This document shows, piece by piece, positions 8,277-18,903 of a stretch of 64,000 nt of DNA; the first letter of the stretch is position 1, and every line of letters starts with the position of its first letter. Source of the stretch: Streptomyces flaveolus (GTDB lineage Bacteria; Actinomycetota; Actinomycetes; Streptomycetales; Streptomycetaceae). The stretch spans positions 124,001 through 188,000 of the forward strand of contig NZ_BMRV01000002.1 of NCBI RefSeq assembly GCF_014648815.1, read 5' to 3'. The notes beneath the pieces were generated by a model that saw only the letters and a list, made by a program, of their open reading frames with translations, searched no databases and was not told the DNA's origin. The translations under genes and the position numbers were made by a program.

Positions 8277-8776
8277 CGGGCACTCCCCGTCGACTCGGAC
8301 TCCAGGGACTTCCGCAGCTCGCTGCGGAGTTCGGGGGTCAGGACGTGACCGGCTCGGCCGACGAACAGCGCCATGTGGTACGCGATGACACTCATGTCGG
8401 CGTCCGCGGAACCGTGCACGCCGAGCAGCGATCCGTCGCTGATCGACATCACGAACAGGCTGCCCTCGTCCATGGCGACCATCGTGTGCTTCACGTTGCC
8501 GAAGTCCATCAGCCGGGCGGCGCCGATGGTCAGGCTGCCCACGCCGGAGACGACCGTGGCGAGGTCGGCCGCGGAGCCGCGCGGGCCGGTGCGCCGCTCG
8601 CCCCGCGCCACCCGGGCCGCCTCGTTCCTGTCCTGGTCGGAGGAGAGCAGGAGCAGGCCGTCGGAGGAGACCACGGCGACGGACAGGATGCCGGGGACCT
8701 CCTCGACGAGGTTGGTCAGCAGCCAGTGCAGATTACGGGCTTCGCTGCTCAGCCCGAAGGTACTGGGAGCGGTCAA
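8273..8776 (-). CDS. CvnB-type roadblock/LC7 protein
   Basis: 167 aa. The Roadblock/LC7 fold is recognisable from LHWLLTNLVEEVPGILSVAV, the SSDGLLL turn, and the closing VIAYHMALFVGRAGHVL. I take the TTG at 8776 as start: it overlaps the cvnA stop (TTGA) and has GAGGAGG about 8 bp upstream, giving tight coupling. Roadblock proteins regulate MglA/Ras-type GTPases, which fits cvnD two genes downstream. No nearer in-frame ATG or GTG has a comparable ribosome site. Confidence 0.92.
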   Translation of the reverse strand: MTAPSTFGLSSEARNLHWLLTNLVEEVPGILSVAVVSSDGLLLLSSDQDRNEAARVARGERRTGPRGSAADLATVVSGVGSLTIGAARLMDFGNVKHTMVAMDEGSLFVMSISDGSLLGVHGSADADMSVIAYHMALFVGRAGHVLTPELRSELRKSLESESTGSAR

Positions 8777-11754
8777 CTGCTTGCCTCCTCGACGGTGCCC
8801 CCCGTGGCTTCTTCGGTGGTGCCTGCGGCCGGCGGCGCCTCGTGCTGGTCCGTCCGCTCGGCGATCTCGGCCTCGACGTCGCGCCGCCCGGCCTCCGCCC
8901 CCCGGCGGAACCCTCCCAGGCGGCGGCGCAGCGCCTCGGCGTCGACGGAACCCGCCGTGCGCGGCCGTGGGACCGCGGCGGGTGTGGTGATCTTCGGGGT
9001 CCGCTTGGGCAGACCCTTGGCGGTGACGGGGCCACCGGCCGGCTCGGCGCCCTCGTCCGCGGTGCGTTCGTGGACTTCGGGGCCGATGGCGTAGGGGTCG
9101 GCGGGAGCGGGTGCCTCCGGCTGGGCGGCGCCGTGCGGCTGAGCCGGGGCCGGGGGCTGCGGGGCGGCCGGCTCGGGGGCCGGGGGCTCGGTCGGAGCCT
9201 GGTCGCGAGGCTCCGCCTGCTCCTGCTCCTGTGCCGGGAGGAAGAGCTCCATGGTGGTGTCGTCCGGGAAGTCCCTGACGCCGTGCGCGCCCTCGGTCTC
9301 CGGGGCCTCCTGCGGCTCGGCAGCACCCGTCTCGCTGGTCTCGGCGGCCTCGTCGGTGGGCTCCTGCGCGTGGGTGCCCGTCTCCGTCGGCTCGGGGGTA
9401 AGCCCGGGGTCCGCCGCGTCCGCCGCGGGCTCCGCTTCGGCCTCCGCCTCCGCGCGCCGTACGGCCTCTTCCGCCGAGGCCACCAGCGGGTCGACGTCGT
9501 GCCGCACCCCCTTCTCCGCGCGGCCGTGCAGGACGTTGGAGTTGGCCTCCGCGCCGGCGCCCGGCAGGGTGAAGGAGCCCGTGCCGTCGGACACCGGCGC
9601 GACCGGGGCGAGGGCCGCCGGGGGCGCCGCCGCGAGCAGCGTGCTCGGCAGGACCACGACGGCCGCGACGCCGCCCTGCTTCTGCTCCCGCAGCCGCACG
9701 CGCGCCCCGTGCCGGTGGGCCAGCCGGGCCACCACGTACAGGCCGAGCCCGAGCCCGTCCTCGCCCTCCTGGTCGTAGGGCGCTTCGGGGTCGAAGTCGG
9801 TGAGGCGGGCGTTGAGCCGCTGGAGCCGCTCGGTGGCCATGCCGATGCCCTCGTCCTGGACGGAGAGCATCACCTCGCCGTTCTCCAGCAGCCAGCCGGA
9901 GACCTCGACGGGCAGGTCGGGCGGCGAGAAGGACGTGGCGTTCTCCATCAGCTCGGCGAGCAGGTGGGAGAGGTCGTCGGCGGCGAAACCGGCCACGTGG
10001 GCGTGCGGCGGCAGCGCGGCGATGCGCACCCGTTCGTACCGCTCGATCTCGCTGACCGCGGCCCGGACCACGTCGACCAGCGGCACCGGACCGGCGCTGT
10101 GCTGGATGTGCTCGGTGCCGGCCAGCACGAGGAGGTTCTCGCTGTGCCGGCGCATGACCGTGGCGAAGTGGTCGAGCTTGAACAGGGTGGCGAGGCGTTC
10201 CGGGTCCTGCTCGCGCTCCTCCAGGCTCTCGATGACGGCGAGTTGCCGCTCGACCAGACCGAGGGTGCGCAGCGCCAGGTTGACGAAGGTGGAGCCGATG
10301 CTCTTGCGGACGACCTCGAGCTGGGCGGCGGACTCGGCGAGTTCGGCGCGCAGTTCCTCGCGGGCGTCGGCCATCTTCTGCCGCTGCCCGACGAGGTGCT
10401 TGCGGTCGGCCTCCAGCGTGGTGACGCGCTCGGCGAGCGTGGCGGCGTGCGCGTGCAGGGCGTTGACGGAGCGGACGACCTGGGCGAACTCGTCGTTGCG
10501 GCCGGTGAAGGCGACCGGCTCCTCCACGGCGGGGTCCGCCGCGCCGGCGAGCCGGGCCGAGCCGCGGCGCAGCACCGAGAGCGGGCGCGTGAGGGTGCGG
10601 GCCATGGCGGTGGCGATACCGAGGGCGAGCAGGACCAGGGCGCCGAGGGCGGCGATCCGGATCTCCAGCGCGGTCACGTCGTCGTCGCGCAGCCGCTCGA
10701 GTGCCTGGGTGCGCTTCTCGTACAGGGCGGACTCCGCGCCGCGCATGGCGTCGACGCGGGCGGAGAGCGCAGCGTCCAGCTTCTTGACGGAAGTGCCGAG
10801 GTCGTCGTCGGAGAGGGTGGGCTGGTCGGTGAGCCCGGCGAGGTACTTCTCGGCGGAGTTGACCTCCGGCCCGGCGACCGTGGCATCGAAGCTGTCGCGC
10901 GCCTCCTTGGGCGCCCCCTCGCGGAAGTCGGCGAGGGCCGCGTCGGAGCGCACCCGGGCCTGCTGGGCGGCGGCGGTGAGGGCGTCGCGCTGCTCGGTGT
11001 CGGCGTCCGAGGAGGTGACGGACTCGGTCGGCAGCCCGGTGATCGGGTCGATGACGGTCTCGGTGCTGCTCGGCACGCCGAGGGCCGCGAGCAGCAGGCC
11101 CCGGGTGGCGGCGGCCTGCTGGACGGCGGTGTCCAGTTCGGCGAGGGCGTGGGCGCCGGCGCCCGCTCGGGGCGGCATCCGCTCGGCCAGCTCCTCGGCC
11201 AGGGCGTGGAGTTCGGCGATCGCGTCGGAGTAGGCCTCGTGCGCCTGGAGAGCGGTGCTCTTCCCGGTGAGCGCCGATCGGCGCAGCGCGGCGATGGCGT
11301 CGAGGTCCTCGCGCAGGGACGCGGGCGTGTCCGTGTCGGCGAGCAGCTCCTCCACCTGCCGGTCGACGCGAGCGCTGCGCTGCTCGGAGGGGGCCTTGGA
11401 CTTGGGACGGCCCGCGGCGATGTAGGGGGTGACCTCGTCCCGCTCGTCGGCGAGGGAGTGGGCGAGGGTCAGCGCGTCCTGGGTCTGCTCGGCGAGCGTC
11501 ACCAGGTCCTGCGAGTCGTGCAGTTGCCCGGAGGCGGCCACGACGGAGGGGGCCCCGGCTCCGGCGACGGCGGCTGCCACGACCGCCACGGCGACGATGA
11601 GCCGGTTGCGTACATGGGTGGGACGGCCCTTGCCGACGGGCGGCGCCTCGGCCACCGGGGTGGAGGGGGTGCCGGGGATCCGCTCCGCGCTCCCCGCGGG
11701 GGCCGTCTGCTTGCCTGTACGACGAGGCCGCGTCTTCTGCACCGGTGCTCGCAT
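8773..11754 (-). CDS. CvnA-type membrane sensor histidine kinase-like protein
   Basis: About 993 aa from ATG 11754. A basic N terminus is followed by a membrane segment (LIVAVAVVAAAVAGAGA), a large helical extracytoplasmic nitrate/nitrite-sensing-like (NIT) domain, a second membrane segment (IRIAALGALVLLALGIATAMA), HAMP, coiled coil, and an HATPase_c domain with ELMENATSFSPP, DEGIGM and GLGLYVVARLA. A canonical HisKA phospho-acceptor box is absent, as in other CvnA proteins, so it may bind ATP without classical phosphotransfer. The last 300 residues are a Pro/Glu/Ala-rich disordered tail. It heads the cvnABCD operon. Confidence 0.92.
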   Translation of the reverse strand: MRAPVQKTRPRRTGKQTAPAGSAERIPGTPSTPVAEAPPVGKGRPTHVRNRLIVAVAVVAAAVAGAGAPSVVAASGQLHDSQDLVTLAEQTQDALTLAHSLADERDEVTPYIAAGRPKSKAPSEQRSARVDRQVEELLADTDTPASLREDLDAIAALRRSALTGKSTALQAHEAYSDAIAELHALAEELAERMPPRAGAGAHALAELDTAVQQAAATRGLLLAALGVPSSTETVIDPITGLPTESVTSSDADTEQRDALTAAAQQARVRSDAALADFREGAPKEARDSFDATVAGPEVNSAEKYLAGLTDQPTLSDDDLGTSVKKLDAALSARVDAMRGAESALYEKRTQALERLRDDDVTALEIRIAALGALVLLALGIATAMARTLTRPLSVLRRGSARLAGAADPAVEEPVAFTGRNDEFAQVVRSVNALHAHAATLAERVTTLEADRKHLVGQRQKMADAREELRAELAESAAQLEVVRKSIGSTFVNLALRTLGLVERQLAVIESLEEREQDPERLATLFKLDHFATVMRRHSENLLVLAGTEHIQHSAGPVPLVDVVRAAVSEIERYERVRIAALPPHAHVAGFAADDLSHLLAELMENATSFSPPDLPVEVSGWLLENGEVMLSVQDEGIGMATERLQRLNARLTDFDPEAPYDQEGEDGLGLGLYVVARLAHRHGARVRLREQKQGGVAAVVVLPSTLLAAAPPAALAPVAPVSDGTGSFTLPGAGAEANSNVLHGRAEKGVRHDVDPLVASAEEAVRRAEAEAEAEPAADAADPGLTPEPTETGTHAQEPTDEAAETSETGAAEPQEAPETEGAHGVRDFPDDTTMELFLPAQEQEQAEPRDQAPTEPPAPEPAAPQPPAPAQPHGAAQPEAPAPADPYAIGPEVHERTADEGAEPAGGPVTAKGLPKRTPKITTPAAVPRPRTAGSVDAEALRRRLGGFRRGAEAGRRDVEAEIAERTDQHEAPPAAGTTEEATGGTVEEASS

Positions 11755-12195
11755 TCCTGACTCGTGTACCCGTGGGCCCGGGTGGCGCTCCGTCAACTGG
11801 CCGGCCGGCGCGTGCACCCTTCCCCAAGCTCTGGGCTGCTCCCCCGCCGCCGACCGTGCGCCGGACGGGGAAACCGCGTGAGCAGGGCAGGCCCCCCACC
11901 GGTTCCCGACCCTCCCAGTGCCGGTGGGCGGTGGGCGTGCATCACCTGACCCGCCACCCGAAGGAGTGAACCCCGGACGGGAGTTGGCGGGCAAGTTCCC
12001 GTGGCTCGTGCGACGTGCCCGGTCCGCGCGCCGGTTGGACGTCTGCGGCGGGCGGTGGCACTATGTGCCGCCACGCGTTCCCGGAGTGAAGCATTCCACC
12101 CCAAATCCGGCTGCTGACCTGCGCGACCGGGGCGTTTCCTGGGAGAGTTGCCGGTCTTTTGCGGACACCGTGAAGGGGTCGTGCAGACTGGCCGG
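11755..12195. other. Divergent intergenic region between cvnA and the PP2C gene
   Basis: 441 bp that must hold the promoters of both the leftward conservon operon and the rightward PP2C-like gene. The codon bias of flanking genes is lost and GC is lower around 12060-12190. I find no convincing palindrome, RNA gene or consensus promoter pair. Confidence 0.5.
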
Positions 12196-12987
12196 ATGCG
12201 TACGGAACTCGTTTCGGAACCAGGCCTCGCCGACCACCCCAACGAGGACTTCGCGAGCGTCGCACTACCGGCCTCGGGACAGGGTGGTTCGCTCGTCGTG
12301 CTGGACGGCGTGACACCGCCGAGGGGGGCGACGGGCTGTCTGCATTCCGTGCCCTGGTTCACCGCGCGGCTCGGTGGGGCGCTGACCGAACTGACCGTTT
12401 CACTCGCGGATGTTCCTCTCTCCGACGTCCTGTCCCGCGCCATCGCGCGTACCTCCGCGGCACACGCGGAAACCTGTGATCTTTCTCACCCGCGCACCCC
12501 TCAGGCAACCGTGGTCCTGGCGCGCTGGTCCCCCGACCTGGTCGAGTACCTGGTGCTGTCCGACTCCGCCCTGCTGGTGGAGGCTCCCGCCGGCGCGGTC
12601 ACGGCGGTTCTGGACGACCGGCTGGCCCGCCTGCCGCGCTCGGCCCTCGCGACGGACGCGATCGTGGACGCCGGCTTCCGCAACAAGGAGGGCGGCTTCT
12701 TCACGGCCGCGGCGGATCCCGCGGTGGCGGCACGGGCGGTGACGGGGGCGCTGCCGCGCGAGGACGTGCGGACGCTGGCGGCGCTGACGGACGGGGCCGC
12801 GCGCTGGGTGGAGAAGTTCCGCGAGGGCGACTGGGCGGACTGCCTCGCCCTGGTGCGCAAGCAGGGCGCGCAGGCACTGGTGGACCGGGTGCGGCAGCTG
12901 GAGCGCGAGGACGCGGCGGGGGCGCGGGAGTTCCTCGGCCGCAGCAAGACGCACGACGACGCGACGGTCGTGTACGCGGAGCTGTGA
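12196..12987 (+). CDS. PP2C-like protein phosphatase domain protein
   Basis: 263 aa from ATG 12196. Motifs resemble the PP2C/SpoIIE metal-binding fold: HPNEDF near residue 16-21, LDGVTPP at about 36 in place of the usual DGhGG, a central LVLSDSALL (usual GDSR), and a C-terminal HDDATVVYAEL (usual DNaT). Aspartates at the first and last metal positions are kept while the double glycine is lost, so it is either a divergent Ser/Thr phosphatase or a degenerate relative. It ends 18 bp from the convergent MarR gene. No regulator partner is adjacent. Confidence 0.75.
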   Translation: MRTELVSEPGLADHPNEDFASVALPASGQGGSLVVLDGVTPPRGATGCLHSVPWFTARLGGALTELTVSLADVPLSDVLSRAIARTSAAHAETCDLSHPRTPQATVVLARWSPDLVEYLVLSDSALLVEAPAGAVTAVLDDRLARLPRSALATDAIVDAGFRNKEGGFFTAAADPAVAARAVTGALPREDVRTLAALTDGAARWVEKFREGDWADCLALVRKQGAQALVDRVRQLEREDAAGAREFLGRSKTHDDATVVYAEL

Positions 12988-13005
12988 CGAGGACGGCCCC
13001 CGGCG

Positions 13006-13500
13006 CTACTTCTCCATCCCGCGGTTCAGCTCGTGCAGCAGGCGGGCCAGTTCCGCCACTTCCCGCGGGTCCCAGTCGCCGAGCCGGCGGGCGTACCGGG
13101 CCCGGCGGGCCTCCCGCACCCTGCCCACCCGCTCCTGCCCCTCCGGGGTCAGGGTGACGAGCCAGGCGCGGCCGTCGGCGGGGTCGGGTTCGCGGGCGAC
13201 GAGGCCGAGTTCCTCCAGGGCGCGCAACTGGCGGGACATCGTGGCCTTGCCGACTCCGATGTAGGCGGCGAGGTCCGTGGCGCGCTGGCCACCGGACTCG
13301 CCGAGCCGGACGAGAAGGCCGTACGCGGACGACTCCAGGTCGGGGTGGACCTCCCGGGCCATCTCGCCCTGGTTGGCCCGGGCGCGCCGGAACAGGACGG
13401 TCAACTCGCGTTCCAGGGCCAGGAACTGCGGTTGGTTCACACCACTGCCGGTCGGGCGGGATTCGCCCTGGCGACCGCCGCCGTTTCCGTCTTCGTGCAC
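13006..13500 (-). CDS. MarR-family transcriptional regulator
   Basis: 164 aa from a GTG at 13500, chosen because AGGGGCTGAC precedes it and the residues upstream are not conserved-looking. The winged helix reads RATDLAAYIGVGKATMSRQLRALEELGLVAREPDPADGRAWLVTLTPEG, a textbook MarR recognition helix and wing. Flanking helices supply the dimer interface. It is divergent from the GH25 lysozyme gene with 240 bp between, so that gene is one possible target, but no operator is evident. Confidence 0.9.
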   Translation of the reverse strand: MHEDGNGGGRQGESRPTGSGVNQPQFLALERELTVLFRRARANQGEMAREVHPDLESSAYGLLVRLGESGGQRATDLAAYIGVGKATMSRQLRALEELGLVAREPDPADGRAWLVTLTPEGQERVGRVREARRARYARRLGDWDPREVAELARLLHELNRGMEK

Positions 13501-13740
13501 GTCAGCCCCTGCCTCGATTTTCCCGGTCCTGAAAGTTTCCGCCACGGGCCGCCATCACCGCAGCTCGGCAAGTATTTCGCAGGCTTAGACCAACGGCAGC
13601 TTCCAGTCCCTCTTCCCACCCCCCGTTCTACGTGCGTAGCGTCTTCACCGGACCTGTGAATGGCATGCTCACGCCACTCACGGATTCTCCCCACGCACGC
13701 AACCCCCACCGAGCACCACCGAGCCATCGGAGGCACGTTC

Positions 13741-14559
13741 ATGCTCGTGCACAGATCCGGATCGGCCCGCGGGCGGCGTTTCGCCGCCACCGGGATTCTG
13801 CTCGCCGCCCTCTCCCTCCTCCTCGCCCAGCCCTCGTCGGCCGCCGACGTCCCGTCCCGCGGCTCGGCCCACATGGGCATGGGCGTCCTGGCCCACGACG
13901 GACAGCAGGGCACCCCCGTCCCCGGCGACGCCACCCAGACGGAGGGCGTGGACGTCTCCGGCCACCAGGGCAACGTCGCCTGGTCGACCCTGTGGAACAG
14001 CGGGGTCAAGTGGGCCTACGTCAAGGCCACCGAGGGGACGTACTACACGAACCCGTACTTCGCCCAGCAGTACAACGGCTCCTACAACGTCGGGATGATC
14101 CGCGGCGCGTACCACTTCGCCACCCCGGACACGACGAGCGGCGCGACCCAGGCCAACTACTTCGTCGACCACGGCGGCGGCTGGTCCCGGGACGGCAAGA
14201 CGCTGCCGGGCGTGCTGGACATCGAGTGGAACCCGTACGGGGCCGCCTGCTACGGCAAGACGCAGAGCGCGATGGTGACCTGGATCCGGGACTTCCTGAA
14301 CCAGTACAAGGCCCGCACCGGCCGGGACGCCGTCATCTACACGGCCACCAGCTGGTGGACCCAGTGCACCGGCAACTACGGCGGCTTCGCCGCGTACAAC
14401 CCGCTGTGGATCGCCCGGTACGCCTCCACGGTGGGGACGCTGCCGGCCGGCTGGGGCTACTACACGATGTGGCAGTACACCTCGTCGGGCCCGACGGTCG
14501 GGGACCACGACAAGTTCAACGGGGCCCTGGACCGGGTGCAAGCACTCGCCACCGGCTGA
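13741..14559 (+). CDS. Secreted GH25 lysozyme (cellosyl-like muramidase)
   Basis: 272 aa, ATG with GGAGG upstream. A Sec signal peptide (residues 1 to about 34, ending SSAADVPS) precedes a GH25 catalytic domain: DVSGHQGNVAW, YVKATEGTYY, GAYHFATPD, and the catalytic pair in DIEWNP, then YTATSWW and WQYTSSG. GH25 enzymes cleave the MurNAc-GlcNAc bond, and Streptomyces forms also cut O-acetylated wall. The last residues (FNGALDRVQALATG) are duplicated in decayed form after the stop codon, described separately. Confidence 0.93.
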   Translation: MLVHRSGSARGRRFAATGILLAALSLLLAQPSSAADVPSRGSAHMGMGVLAHDGQQGTPVPGDATQTEGVDVSGHQGNVAWSTLWNSGVKWAYVKATEGTYYTNPYFAQQYNGSYNVGMIRGAYHFATPDTTSGATQANYFVDHGGGWSRDGKTLPGVLDIEWNPYGAACYGKTQSAMVTWIRDFLNQYKARTGRDAVIYTATSWWTQCTGNYGGFAAYNPLWIARYASTVGTLPAGWGYYTMWQYTSSGPTVGDHDKFNGALDRVQALATG

Positions 14560-14658
14560 GCGGCGCGCCCCCGGCCGGGGGCCCGGGGGGTGGCCCCGGA
14601 CCAAAACAGCAACGGCGCCCCGGACCGCGTGCAGGCACTCGCCAACGGCTGGGCAGCG
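14502..14658 (+). repeat. Tandem duplication of the lysozyme gene's 3' end
   Basis: The 60 bp spanning the last codons and stop of the lysozyme gene (14502-14565) recurs at 14596-14658. The second copy would read DQNSNGAPDRVQALANGWAA in the gene's style but lies beyond the stop and keeps no stop of its own at the matching place. A G/C-rich spacer separates the copies. It looks like a local segmental duplication now drifting, or a lost C-terminal extension. Confidence 0.7.
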
Positions 14659-14697
14659 CCGACGGGCGCTTGCCGACGGCTGACCCGCACAGGGGCT

Positions 14698-14730
14698 GGG
14701 CCCGGGTCCCCCTCTCGGGGACCCGGGCCC
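14698..14730. terminator. Bidirectional terminator between lysozyme and lon
   Basis: Perfect 14-bp stem (GGGCCCGGGTCCCC) with a 5-nt loop, located between two convergent genes. There is no U tract, as is common for Streptomyces terminators. Confidence 0.75.
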
Positions 14731-14752
14731 TCACCTCTCCCGGTCACGTCCG

Positions 14753-17176
<2,424 letters not shown>

Positions 17177-17197
17177 GATCTCCCCTTCGGCAGTCAA

Positions 17198-17218
17198 GTT
17201 GAGTTATGCCGACTCAAT
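17198..17218 (-). promoter_or_regulatory. HAIR element (HspR operator) of lon
   Basis: The inverted repeat GTTGAGT-N7-ACTCAAT matches the HspR-associated HAIR consensus CTTGAGT-N7-ACTCAAG with only the outermost base of each arm changed. It sits directly upstream of lon, and HspR repression of lon is established in Streptomyces. Confidence 0.88.
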
Positions 17219-17250
17219 GCTCGGGAGGCGATGAATGTTCCCGGAGGCCT

Positions 17251-17264
17251 GTTCGCTCTGAGCG
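17251..17264. promoter_or_regulatory. ClgR-box-like sequence upstream of lon
   Basis: GTTCGCTCTGAGCG resembles the ClgR box (GTTCGCY, short spacer, GCG) but my reading of the spacer is one base shorter than the consensus I recall. ClgR is a known activator of lon and clp genes in S. lividans. It lies 75 bp upstream of the lon start, a sensible place for an activator. Confidence 0.4.
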
Positions 17265-17359
17265 ATCAAGGGGCGATGCCCCTCGCGAGCCGCCCTCACG
17301 CACCATCAGCGCCCCCGGACCGCCGGCCATTCCCCTTGCCGGAGTGCCAGGATGGGCCG

Positions 17360-18049
17360 ATGCCCATCACCTCTTACGACTCCCACGGCACCCCGGAAGT
17401 TCTGGACCGTCGCGAGGGCCCGTACGGCGAGGTCGTCCTGCGCCGGCACGGGAAGCTGCTGCAGATCATCGCGAACGGCTGCTTCCTGATGGACACCTCC
17501 GACGGACGCTCGGAGCGCCGGCTGGTGGACGCGGCGGCCGAGGCGCTCGACGGCCGGGCGGCGCCGCACGTCCTCATCGGCGGGCTCGGCGTCGGCTTCT
17601 CGCTGGCCCACGCGGCCGCCGACCCCCGCTGGGGGCGCATCGCGGTCGTCGAACGCGAACGTGCCGTCATCGACTGGCACCGCTGCGGACCACTGGCCGA
17701 GCTGTCCGCCGGAGCACTGGCCGATCCGCGCACGGAGATCCTCGAGGCGGATCTCGTGGCTTACGTCAATGAGACTTCCGACACGTACGACGCGCTGTGC
17801 CTCGACATCGACAACGGCCCCGACTGGACCGTCACCGAGGGCAACGACGGGCTCTACTCGTCGGCCGGACTCGCGGGCTGCGCAAGGGTGTTGAGGCCCG
17901 GCGGGGTGCTCGCCGTATGGTCCGCGCAGCCCTCTCCGGAATTCGAAGAAACCTTGCGTAATGCCGGGTTCCAGCAGGTGCGTACCGAAGAGATCCCCGT
18001 TGCCCGGGGCGTTCCGGACGTCGTCCACCTCGGCATCGGGCCTGGATAG
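17360..18049 (+). CDS. Spermidine synthase-like methyltransferase-fold protein
   Basis: 229 aa, ATG preceded by CAGGA. A Rossmann fold of the spermidine synthase/SAM-dependent methyltransferase type: HVLIGGLGVGFSLAHAA (nucleotide loop), IAVVERERAVIDWH (acidic strand-2 end), and LCLDIDNGPDWTVTEGNDGLYS. The usual spermidine-synthase D-x-x-D active-site loop is altered, so polyamine synthesis is not assured. It is transcribed away from lon and ends 113 bp before the two-component genes. The substrate is unknown. Confidence 0.8.
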   Translation: MPITSYDSHGTPEVLDRREGPYGEVVLRRHGKLLQIIANGCFLMDTSDGRSERRLVDAAAEALDGRAAPHVLIGGLGVGFSLAHAAADPRWGRIAVVERERAVIDWHRCGPLAELSAGALADPRTEILEADLVAYVNETSDTYDALCLDIDNGPDWTVTEGNDGLYSSAGLAGCARVLRPGGVLAVWSAQPSPEFEETLRNAGFQQVRTEEIPVARGVPDVVHLGIGPG

Positions 18050-18162
18050 CAAAGGCGCGTCACCTCCCCGTACGCTGCTGCCCTGGCGCAGATCATTCAA
18101 GCGTCAAGCGCAGTCATGGGATCACCCCACGGATTCCGGAAAGCACACCTCAGGGGCGGGCG

Positions 18163-18903
18163 ATGGAGCAGACACAGACCTCCCACAACGGCACGGCGAC
18201 GGCCACCCAGGGCGCACAGCGCCGGGTGCTGGTGGTCGAGGACGACCAGACGATCGTGGACGCCATCGCGACCCGCCTGCGCGCCGAGGGATTCCTGGTG
18301 CAAACGGCGGGCGACGGCCCGGCCGCCGTCGACACGGCCGAGGCCTGGCAGCCCGACCTGCTGATCCTCGACATCATGCTGCCCGGCTTCGACGGCCTGG
18401 AGGTCTGCCGGCGCGTGCAGGCCCAGCGCCCGGTGCCGGTGCTGATGCTCACCGCGCGCGACGACGAGACGGACATGCTGGTCGGCCTCGGCGTGGGCGC
18501 CGACGACTACATGACCAAGCCGTTCTCGATGCGCGAGCTGGCCGCACGGGTGCACGTGCTGCTGCGCCGGGTGGAGCGGGCCGTCGTGGCCGCCTCGACG
18601 CCGCGCAGCGGCATCCTGCGCCTCGGCGAGCTGGAGATCGACCACGCACAGCGCCGGGTGCGGGTGCGCAGCGAGGACGTCCACCTGACGCCCACCGAGT
18701 TCGACCTGCTGGTGTGCCTGGCGAACACCCCGCGCGCGGTGCTCTCCCGCGAGCAGCTGCTGGCCGAGGTCTGGGACTGGGCCGACGCCTCCGGCACGCG
18801 GACCGTCGACAGCCACATCAAGGCGCTGCGCCGCAAGATCGGGGCCGAGCGCATCCGCACCGTGCACGGCGTGGGCTACGCGCTGGAGACGCCGACGCCA
18901 TGA
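18163..18903 (+). CDS. OmpR/PhoB-family response regulator
   Basis: 246 aa. Receiver domain about residues 21-135 with acidic pair VVEDD, phospho-acceptor Asp70 in LILDIMLPG, Thr in MLTARD and Lys in YMTKPFS. The C-terminal winged helix (about 150-243) has LTPTEFDLLVCLANTPRAVLSREQLL and TVDSHIKALRRKIG, typical of OmpR/PhoB. The stop overlaps the start of the kinase gene by 4 bp (ATGA), so the two are translated as a pair. Target genes are unknown. Confidence 0.95.
   Translation: MEQTQTSHNGTATATQGAQRRVLVVEDDQTIVDAIATRLRAEGFLVQTAGDGPAAVDTAEAWQPDLLILDIMLPGFDGLEVCRRVQAQRPVPVLMLTARDDETDMLVGLGVGADDYMTKPFSMRELAARVHVLLRRVERAVVAASTPRSGILRLGELEIDHAQRRVRVRSEDVHLTPTEFDLLVCLANTPRAVLSREQLLAEVWDWADASGTRTVDSHIKALRRKIGAERIRTVHGVGYALETPTP

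Noticed and set aside
8842..11760. A 972-codon open frame on the plus strand opposite cvnA
   Set aside because: It is the exact antisense of cvnA; its product is low-complexity Gly/Arg/Val/Leu without any domain, and the third-position GC bias fits the minus-strand gene.
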